DNA from: Saccharospirillum salsuginis
Lineage (GTDB): Bacteria > Pseudomonadota > Gammaproteobacteria > Pseudomonadales > Natronospirillaceae
Assembly (NCBI RefSeq): GCF_014651855.1
Contig: NZ_BMXR01000006.1
Location: 248,001-312,000, forward strand
Direction of reading: 5' to 3'
Length of the DNA: 64,000 nucleotides
Position 1 is the stretch's first letter. The number at the start of each line of letters is the position of its first letter. The notes under the pieces were generated by a model. The model did not search any database. It worked only from the letters and a program-made list of their open reading frames with translations, and had not been told where the DNA came from. The translations under genes and the position numbers were made by a program. Shown here one piece after another: positions 17,186 through 23,423 of the stretch.

Positions 17186-17260
17186 GGGAACCCGCGACAG
17201 CGGACTGCGGGTTTCCCAAAGAACCCCGGGTGGAACCCCGGGGCGATTGGCCGAAAGGCC
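17186..17260 (-). terminator. Tandem hairpins between aapJ and aapQ (likely attenuator/mRNA stabiliser)
   Basis: Three stem-loops follow the aapJ stop: GGCC-gaaa-GGCC (17249-17260), a perfect 7-bp CCCCGGG/CCCGGGG stem (17224-17243) followed on the minus strand by TTCTTT, and a 10-bp GGGAACCCGC/GCGGGTTTCCC stem with one bulge (17186-17217). Such intergenic hairpins after a binding-protein gene usually let the binding protein be made in excess over the membrane subunits. Confidence 0.65.
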
Positions 17261-17262
17261 GA

Positions 17263-18282
17263 TTAGCGGATCGGGAAGGCGTACATCAGGCCACCGTCGG
17301 TCCACAGCGCGTTCAGACCACGCTCCAGGCCCAGTTTCTCGGTGACGTTACGCTGGTAGGATTCACCGTAGTTACCCACCTGCTTAACGATGTTGTAAGC
17401 CCACTTCTCGTCCAGACCCAGAGCTTCACCCATGCCCGGCGTGACGCCCAGGAAGCGCTTGATGCCCGGGTTGTCGGTGTCCATCATGTCGTCGACATTG
17501 TCGGACGTGATGCCGAACTCTTCAGCCTGGATCATGGCGATGTGCGACCACTTGACGATGTCCAGCCACTCGTCGTCACCGTGACGGACCACAGGGCCCA
17601 GCGGTTCCTTGGAGATGATTTCCGGCAGGATCACATAGTCTTCCGGGTTCTCGGCGGAAACGTTACGCGCCGACGCCAGACCAGAGGCATCCGTGGTGTA
17701 GACGTCGCAACGACCGGAGAAGAAGGCCGCGGTCACTTCGGTGGTGTTCTCGATAACCACCGGCTCGAAGTCCATGTTGTTGGCGCGGAAGTAATCCGCC
17801 AGATTCAGCTCGGTGGTGGTACCCGGCTCGACGCAGATGGCGGCACCGCTCAACTGCTTGGCGCTGGTGACACCCAGGTCCTTGCGCACCATGAAGCCCT
17901 GACCGTCGTAGTAGTTGATACCGGCGAAGTTCAGGCCCAGGCTGGTGTCTCGCGTGGTGGTCCAGGTGGTGTTCCGGGACAAGACGTCGACTTCGCCGGA
18001 CTGCAACGCGGTGAAGCGCTGGGCGGCGGTCAGCGGGGTGAAGCGAACGGCGTCGGCGTCGCCGAACATGGCGGCGGCCACGGCGCGGCAGACGTCCACG
18101 TCCAGACCTTCCCATTCACCGCCGGTGGCGGCGGAGAAGCCGGCCAGAGCGGTATTCACGCCGCACTGGACGTAGCCTTTGTCACGAACGGAGTCGACGG
18201 TTTCACCGGCCTGGGCGCCTGTGGCGACCATGGTCAGGGACAGCGCGGTCGCAGCAGCGGTGCTGGTCAAAGTTTTAAACAT
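17263..18282 (-). CDS. aapJ: General L-amino-acid ABC transporter substrate-binding protein
   Basis: 339 residues from the second in-frame ATG (18282), which has GGAGAGTAAG directly before it; the first ATG would use that site as coding sequence. The signal peptide ends AQA near residue 25. The mature part has the AapJ/BztA hallmarks: VRDKGYVQCGVNTALAGFSA, GEWEGLDVDVCRAVAAAMFG, DVLSRNTTWTTTRDTSLGLN and LGPVVRHGDDEWLDIVKW. It captures polar and other L-amino acids in the periplasm. A sigma-54 promoter about 310 bases upstream and a nearby sensor kinase/activator pair suggest nitrogen- or amino-acid-dependent control. Confidence 0.94.
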   Translation of the reverse strand: MFKTLTSTAAATALSLTMVATGAQAGETVDSVRDKGYVQCGVNTALAGFSAATGGEWEGLDVDVCRAVAAAMFGDADAVRFTPLTAAQRFTALQSGEVDVLSRNTTWTTTRDTSLGLNFAGINYYDGQGFMVRKDLGVTSAKQLSGAAICVEPGTTTELNLADYFRANNMDFEPVVIENTTEVTAAFFSGRCDVYTTDASGLASARNVSAENPEDYVILPEIISKEPLGPVVRHGDDEWLDIVKWSHIAMIQAEEFGITSDNVDDMMDTDNPGIKRFLGVTPGMGEALGLDEKWAYNIVKQVGNYGESYQRNVTEKLGLERGLNALWTDGGLMYAFPIR

Positions 18283-18316
18283 CTTACTCTCCATTTCTTT
18301 GTTGCTCTTATTATGT

Positions 18317-18344
18317 GCCCGACCGACTGCATCTCTGGTCGGGC
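18317..18344 (-). promoter_or_regulatory. 5'-leader hairpin of aapJ
   Basis: GCCCGACC and GGTCGGGC form a perfect 8-bp stem with a 12-base loop, 35-62 bases before the aapJ start and within the leader of a transcript from the sigma-54 promoter. Downstream of it the leader is A-rich up to the ribosome site. It could stabilise the mRNA or affect translation; no function is shown. Confidence 0.4.
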
Positions 18345-18588
18345 CCGATCAGTCTGGCTTCCCGTGGAATGCAGACTGTCTCTACCGACGAACCGAATGA
18401 CGGCCGACGGACAAGAACCGATAACAACCTCGTATTGAACGGGGCTGCGGTGAATGTTCAGTCATGATGGCGGAAGACAGGGCTTCCTTCGGGTCTTACC
18501 ACTGTGTTTGAGTCGAGCCGGCATAGGGTTCTCTGTTTTTGTTATCGAATGCCTGGTGACGCTGTTGATCGCGTCTGGGGTTCTATAG

Positions 18589-18604
18589 AGCAAGGACGGG
18601 GCCA
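18589..18604 (-). promoter_or_regulatory. Sigma-54 promoter (-24/-12) for aapJQMP
   Basis: On the minus strand TGGCCCCGTCCTTGCT matches the consensus TGGCACGNNNNTTGCW at 10 of its 12 fixed positions with exact spacing, including the invariant GG and GC. It points toward aapJ about 310 bases away, and the gene beyond it encodes a sigma-54 activator. The leader would be about 295 bases long. Confidence 0.75.
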
Positions 18605-18683
18605 ATTTGTATCGTTACACCTGAAACCCGTGCAGTAGAGCGGTTCCCGGGACTTGATGGTGCCGATGAGCGTCCCGGTATCG

Positions 18684-18700
18684 TTATAACCTATGGAATA
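18684..18700 (-). promoter_or_regulatory. Upstream repeat 1 (TTATAACYWATGGAATA), candidate activator site
   Basis: TTATAACCTATGGAATA, about 80-95 bases upstream of the sigma-54 promoter. It has an imperfect dyad around a CC-N3-GG core. It shares 15 of 17 bases with the two copies near the end of the activator gene. Confidence 0.6.
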
Positions 18701-18864
18701 GCGTTGTGGTTTCGGGGGTGTGGCCGCCTCGCACCGACATGCATCAATGCTCCATCAATGGGCGGACGATTGTCTCGATACGGTGCCGAACGAATCGGCG
18801 GGAGGCGGCGCGAGGTGTCGGCTGGGGGGTGGAACGCGGCGATGCACCGGAACGGGGCGAAAGA

Positions 18865-18880
18865 CCGCCGCGAACGGCGG
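18865..18880 (-). terminator. Hairpin terminator of the sigma-54 activator gene
   Basis: On the minus strand CCGCCG-TTCG-CGGCGG, a perfect 6-bp stem with a stable TTCG tetraloop, then TCTTT. It lies 42 bases after the stop of the activator gene. Confidence 0.6.
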
Positions 18881-18881
18881 T

Positions 18882-18916
18882 TTATAACTTATGGAATAAT
18901 TATAACCAATGGAATA
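18882..18916 (-). promoter_or_regulatory. Upstream repeats 2 and 3 (tandem TTATAACYWATGGAATA), candidate activator sites
   Basis: TTATAACTTATGGAATA (18882-18898) and TTATAACCAATGGAATA (18900-18916) are tandem direct copies 18 bases apart, 280-310 bases upstream of the -24/-12 element, a normal distance for sigma-54 enhancers. They end six bases from the stop of the activator gene. Confidence 0.65.
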
Positions 18917-18921
18917 ATGGG

Positions 18922-20370
18922 TTATTCGGGCTCGATGCCGTTCTTCAGGTTGTCGCGCAGTCGCTTCAGTCGCTTGCTCAGGGCCGGCTGCGAAATGCCC
19001 AAAATGCGGGCGGCGATGGACTGGTTGTAGTCGGCGCGGTGCATGGCTTCCTGAATCAGGATCTCGTCCATTTCCGCTAGGGTAGGCAGGCGGTTGTCCG
19101 GCGCGAACTGAACCAGGGTATCGTGCTTGCCCGGTGTGCCTTCGGGCGGGCGGTCGCGCAGCAGCTGCAAATCGCTGGCCCGCATCGGTCCCTGCTGGTG
19201 GCGGCTGATGGCGTCGAAGGCCATGGCGCGCAGCTCGCGAATGTTGCCGGGGAAGTCGTAATTCTGCAGCGCAGCCCAGAGTTCCGGTGTGTACTCCGGC
19301 GCCGGTTTGCCCATGTCCTCGGCGGCCTGTTCGGCGAAATAGGTGAACAGCAGACGGATGTCCTCGCGCCGGGCGCGCAACGGTGGAATCTGCACCTGGT
19401 GGGTACAGAGCCGGTAATAGAGGTCGCGCCGGAACCGGCCCTCGCGCTGGTGTTCGGCCAGGTCCTGATGGGTGGCGACGAAGATGCGCGCCTGCATCCG
19501 CTTGGGCCGGTCCGCGCCCATGGGGTAATACTCGCCTTCCTGCAGCAGGCGCAGCAGCTTGATCTGGGAGCTGTGGCTCAGATCGCCGATTTCATCCAGA
19601 AACAGGGTGCCGCCGGAGGCTTCCTCGACCAGGCCGGCGCGTTCGGTTTCGGCGCCGGTGAAGGCGCCCTTGCGATGGCCGAACAGGGTGTCGTTGAAAA
19701 TCTGGTCATCCAGCCCGGCGACGTTCACCGTGACCAGCTTGCCCTTGCGCCCACTGATGGCGTGGACGGCGCGGGCGATCAATTCCTTGCCGGTGCCGCT
19801 TTCACCGCAGATCATCAATGGTTGGGAACTGCGCGCCACCGATTCCAGGTATTGAAACACCGAGGCCATGCTGCGGCTTTGAGTCAGAATGTCGGAAAAG
19901 GCTTCGGGGGAATCCAGGCGGCGGCTCAACACCCGATGCCTTAACTCCTGGTTCTCGCGTTTGATTTCCTGCAGCTGGATGGCGCGCTTGATGCCTTCCA
20001 GCAGTCGGGCCGACTCGGTGGTTTTCACGTAGAAATCGAAGGCCCCGAGACGCAGGCATTCGACCGCCGTCTCAATCTGGTTCAAACCGCTGATGATGAC
20101 CACGGCGACGTCCGGAAACGCCTCGGTCAGTTCACTCAGCAGTTCCTTGCCGCTTTTATGCGGCATGTTCAGATCGAGCAGGACCACGCCGATGGAATGC
20201 GTCTCCAGCATGTCCATCGCCTGACGGCTGTCCTGGCAATAATAGAGGTGGTTGATGCCGCCCTTGCGTTCGAGCATCAGCCCCAGGCTGCGATGGTAGG
20301 ACGGCTCGTCGTCGACCAGCAGGATGCCGAATTCGGGATAGAGGCTGTCTTTCAAGGCGGTGCTGTTCAT
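18922..20370 (-). CDS. Sigma-54-dependent response regulator (AauR-like)
   Basis: 482 residues from the ATG at 20370, which overlaps the kinase stop as ATGA. An N-terminal receiver (residues 14-130, phospho-acceptor Asp in VVLLDLNMPH) is followed by the AAA+ domain with Walker A GESGTGKE, the sigma-54 contact loop GAFTGA, Walker B GGTLFLDEIGDL and the arginine-finger region RRDLYYRL. The C-terminal Fis-type helix-turn-helix is NQSIAARILGISQPALSKRL. It is likely phosphorylated by the adjacent kinase and activates the sigma-54 promoter of aapJQMP from the nearby repeats. It resembles the AauR/AatR acidic amino-acid regulators of Pseudomonas in design; identity with them is not proven. Confidence 0.92.
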   Translation of the reverse strand: MNSTALKDSLYPEFGILLVDDEPSYHRSLGLMLERKGGINHLYYCQDSRQAMDMLETHSIGVVLLDLNMPHKSGKELLSELTEAFPDVAVVIISGLNQIETAVECLRLGAFDFYVKTTESARLLEGIKRAIQLQEIKRENQELRHRVLSRRLDSPEAFSDILTQSRSMASVFQYLESVARSSQPLMICGESGTGKELIARAVHAISGRKGKLVTVNVAGLDDQIFNDTLFGHRKGAFTGAETERAGLVEEASGGTLFLDEIGDLSHSSQIKLLRLLQEGEYYPMGADRPKRMQARIFVATHQDLAEHQREGRFRRDLYYRLCTHQVQIPPLRARREDIRLLFTYFAEQAAEDMGKPAPEYTPELWAALQNYDFPGNIRELRAMAFDAISRHQQGPMRASDLQLLRDRPPEGTPGKHDTLVQFAPDNRLPTLAEMDEILIQEAMHRADYNQSIAARILGISQPALSKRLKRLRDNLKNGIEPE

Positions 20371-22046
20371 GCCGTCTCGTTCCTGTTCCACGGAAAGGTG
20401 ACTTCGACCCGGGTGCCGGCGCCGGGTTTGGAGTGAAAGCGAATCTCGCCATCATAAGCGTTGATGATGCCGGCCGAAACCGACAGGCCCAGCCCGGTGC
20501 CGCCCTGTTCGCGTTTGGTGGTGAAGAAGGGATCGGTCAGGTTGGCCATGGCCTCCGGCGGGATGCCGCAGCCTTCGTCGTGCACGGCGAGTACGATGCG
20601 TTGACTGCCGTGGTCGATGCGGGTTTCGACTTTCACGCCGTGTTGCGGATCCGGCAGCGCCTGGCAGGCGTTGATGATGAGGTTGATCACCACTTGCTCG
20701 ATGCGCTGGGCATTGCCGAGCATCGACGGCAGGTAGGGGTCCAGCAACAGGTTGAATTTGTTGGTGTAACCGCGAATGGTCACGTCCAGCAGGCGGGCGG
20801 CGGTGGACACCACTTCGTTCAGGTTGATCGGCTCGGCGGTGTCGGTCGCTTCCTGGCGGGCGAAGTCGCGCAGGTCGTTGACGATGCGTTTGATGCGCTG
20901 GGCACCCTCGTTCATTTCATTCAGCACGTAGGGGATTTCATCGCGGATACGCTGGTAGTCGACCCCGCCGATGTCGAAGCCGCCGTTTTCGGCATAGAAT
21001 CGGTCGAGCAGGGGCATGCTGTCTTCCCAGGCGTCTTTGAGCATCGGCAGGTTCAGCAGGATCAAACCGCTGGGGTTGTTGATCTCGTGCGCCACGCCCG
21101 AGACCAGGGTGCCGAGCGAACTCATCTTGTCGGCCTGAATCAGTTGCTGTTGTTGTTGCTTCACTTCTTCGGTGCGGCGTTCGACCTGGCGTTGCAGCGT
21201 GCGGATCCAGATGGTCACGATGCCGATGCCGAGCAACAACACGGCGTAGACGATGCCGGCGCCGATGGCTATCCATTGCCAGTTTTGGGTGTCCGGGGTT
21301 TCCAGTGTGCCCAGCCATTTGTCGTAGATTTCCTGCTGGCGACCGGTGTTTTTCAGGATGGCCAGGCCTTCGGAAAACAGGGCGAGGGTTTCTTCGTTGC
21401 CTTTGCGAACGGCGTAGCCATAGGGCTGGGGTTTCAGCGGCCGCCAGACGACGCCGATGTTGGACAGCTTGTGTTCACGGCTGAAGTAGAGGCTGGGCAG
21501 GGTGGCGCCGAGGGCATAATCGTAGTTGCCGGCCGCCAACTGACGCAGGGCGTCGGAGTGGGCGCGCACCGGTATGATGTCGACGCCGTAATCGTTCTCG
21601 CGCAGGAAGTCGTGCACGATGCCTTCGTTCTGCACCACGACCGATTTGCCGGCCAGGTCGTCGTAGCTTTCCGGTTCGGGGTCGCCTTTCCGGGCGAAGA
21701 AGGAATAATTAACAATGACCGAGGGTGCGCTGAACGAGAACTGTTTTTCGCGTTCTTCGGAGGCGACCATGCCCTGCAAGACGTCCATGTCGCCGTTTTC
21801 GAGGGCGGCGCGCATTTCGGACCAGCTGGCGAGGGTGATGTCGACGTCGATGCCCATGACTTCGGCGATGGCGCGGGTCATGTCGACGTTGTAGCCGGCG
21901 ATGTTGCCTTCTTTGTCGATGAATTCGTAGGGCGGGTAGCTGTCGTCGCCGCCGACGCGGATGACCGGCGCGTTTTCGGCCAGCAGCATGCCGGCCGGGG
22001 TCAGGACCAGCAAACACTGTAAGGCTAGGTTCACAATGGCGCGCAA
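20367..22046 (-). CDS. Sensor histidine kinase with periplasmic solute-binding domain
   Basis: About 559 residues if started at the TTG at 22046 (GGGAG five bases upstream); a TTG at 22082 is the alternative and no ATG fits. The signal sequence is followed by a family 3 solute-binding domain (VIRVGGDDSYPPYEF to YDKWLGTL, about residues 27-240), one membrane helix (about 250-270), a coiled coil rich in Gln, the phospho-acceptor His in VSGVAHEINNP, and a full ATPase domain (NLIINACQAL, GCGIPPEAM, GGTGLGLSVS). The ligand is probably an amino acid, given the adjacent importer and the shared fold. It is co-translated with the response regulator. Confidence 0.92.
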   Translation of the reverse strand: MRAIVNLALQCLLVLTPAGMLLAENAPVIRVGGDDSYPPYEFIDKEGNIAGYNVDMTRAIAEVMGIDVDITLASWSEMRAALENGDMDVLQGMVASEEREKQFSFSAPSVIVNYSFFARKGDPEPESYDDLAGKSVVVQNEGIVHDFLRENDYGVDIIPVRAHSDALRQLAAGNYDYALGATLPSLYFSREHKLSNIGVVWRPLKPQPYGYAVRKGNEETLALFSEGLAILKNTGRQQEIYDKWLGTLETPDTQNWQWIAIGAGIVYAVLLLGIGIVTIWIRTLQRQVERRTEEVKQQQQQLIQADKMSSLGTLVSGVAHEINNPSGLILLNLPMLKDAWEDSMPLLDRFYAENGGFDIGGVDYQRIRDEIPYVLNEMNEGAQRIKRIVNDLRDFARQEATDTAEPINLNEVVSTAARLLDVTIRGYTNKFNLLLDPYLPSMLGNAQRIEQVVINLIINACQALPDPQHGVKVETRIDHGSQRIVLAVHDEGCGIPPEAMANLTDPFFTTKREQGGTGLGLSVSAGIINAYDGEIRFHSKPGAGTRVEVTFPWNRNETA

Positions 22047-22208
22047 GACGACTCCCGTGGCTGTCCTGGAGCTCCTCGGCAAGCGGGAACGGACAAGGTT
22101 AGAATGGTGGTTTATCGGATGTTCTTGTTTGAGCCGCTAAGAATATCGGCTTCGTCTGTAATGGGCAAAGGCGGTGGTGGCCTTGCGGCTTAAATAACCC
22201 TGTTCAGT

Positions 22209-22338
22209 GGCAGAACCCGCGCCGGTGACCGGGTGGTCATCCTCGGGGTCGCCGTGAACCCGTCCATGGGGGCTTGGCGGCAGCATCCTTGCTGCCGACA
22301 TCCCCGATGATGACCACCCGGTCGCCGTCGCTAGCCTT
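22209..22338 (-). repeat. Structured repeat element C, copy 1
   Basis: 130 bases on the minus strand, from AAGGCTAGC to GGGTTCTGCC. The outer stem pairs 22223-22241 with 22309-22327 (19 bp, one G-T), continued by TCGGGG/CCCCGA. Inside are hairpin a (GGCAGC-AAGGAT-GCTGCC on minus) and hairpin b (CCC-ATGGAC-GGG). The linker GCCAAGC and TTCACGGCG are shared with copies at 26408 and 62415. Confidence 0.85.
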
Positions 22339-22366
22339 CCGCGGGAAAAAATAGGAAGTTAGAGTA

Positions 22367-22493
22367 GTAGGTTGGATTAGCGCGTGAGTGCGTAATCCAA
22401 CATCCATACCGTGCCCGTGAAGCAGACCGTGCCAACGACGAACCTGTTGGATTACGCCTTCGGCTACCGAAGCGTCGGACCGATCCAACCTAC
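22367..22493. repeat. Two family A repeat units
   Basis: Unit one (22367-22401) is GTAGGTTGGATTAGCGCG..TGCGTAATCCAAC. Unit two (22446-22493) begins TTGGATTACGCC and ends CGATCCAACCTAC, with the module CCGAAGCGTCGGACCG inside. With element C copy 1 they fill the 516-base gap (22047-22562), where no gene is seen. Confidence 0.8.
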
Positions 22494-22562
22494 TGTTCTC
22501 CGATGGCCTCCTAGCGTATCGGAAAGAATCTGAATTGAGTCCATAACCGACAAGGAATCCCT

Positions 22563-23417
22563 ATGCATGCACGATTATTGACCGAAGCCGATCAACCTCG
22601 GCTCGAATCATTTTTGAAACAACACACCGACCGTTCACTGTTCCTGCTCAACAATTTGAGCCGATCCGGACTGGTGGCGGGTGATGAGCCCTATCATGGC
22701 CAGTATTGGGGGGCGTTCGAGGGCGATGAGCTTGTGGGCGCAGCGGCTTTGTATTGGAACGGCATGATCATTCCCTCGGCGCCTGAAGGATTGGAGGCGT
22801 TGGCGGAGGTGATCCAGCGGGAGGCGGATCGGCCGATTGCGGGGTTTGTCGGGGATCAGAGCCAGGTTGATTGGTTGGCGGAATGGTTTGGATGTCGGGT
22901 TTTTCGTGTGAACAGTCCGGAGCGGTTGTTTGCCCTTGAACTGACTCATCTTGAGGAGCCTGAGATGCTCAAGGACCCCGATATCGAGTGTCGTCTGGCT
23001 ACGCCGGAGGATCAGGATCAGTTGGTGCAGTGGCGGCTGGATTACGATGTGGAATTGATGGGGGCCGATTATTCGGAGCAGGCGCGTGAGCGGGCCGAAG
23101 CCAATATAAGTAAGGATATTCAGAGCGGTGTGAGTTATGTGTTGGCTCGCTCCGGGGTTCCGGTGGCGATGTCCTGCTTCAATGCCGCTCTGGACACTGT
23201 GGTTCAGATCGGGGGTGTGTTCACACCGCCGAGTGAGCGTGGCAAAGGCTATGGCCGGGCTGTGGTGGCCGGTTCCCTGCTGCAGGCGCGCGAGCGGGGT
23301 GTGGGGCGTTCCATTCTGTTTACCGGTTTTAGCAATGAGCCGGCACAGCGCGCGTATCAGGCGTTGGGTTACCGGCCCATCGGGGCGTTTTGTTTGAAGG
23401 TTTTGAAGGTGGACTGA
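22563..23417 (+). CDS. GNAT family N-acetyltransferase with N-terminal GNAT-like half
   Basis: 284 residues. The C-terminal half (about 135-284) is a complete GNAT domain with the acetyl-CoA loop GGVFTPPSERGKGYGRAVVA and AQRAYQALGYRPIG. The N-terminal half resembles a degenerate second GNAT fold, as in tandem-domain members. It begins MHARLLTEADQPRLESFLKQ. ATG follows AAGGA. The substrate is unknown, and no partner genes are in the same direction. Confidence 0.82.
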   Translation: MHARLLTEADQPRLESFLKQHTDRSLFLLNNLSRSGLVAGDEPYHGQYWGAFEGDELVGAAALYWNGMIIPSAPEGLEALAEVIQREADRPIAGFVGDQSQVDWLAEWFGCRVFRVNSPERLFALELTHLEEPEMLKDPDIECRLATPEDQDQLVQWRLDYDVELMGADYSEQARERAEANISKDIQSGVSYVLARSGVPVAMSCFNAALDTVVQIGGVFTPPSERGKGYGRAVVAGSLLQARERGVGRSILFTGFSNEPAQRAYQALGYRPIGAFCLKVLKVD

Positions 23418-23423
23418 GCCTGA

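Noticed and set aside
20433..22022. 529-codon plus-strand open frame
   Set aside because: Antisense to the sensor kinase; no domain and biased composition.
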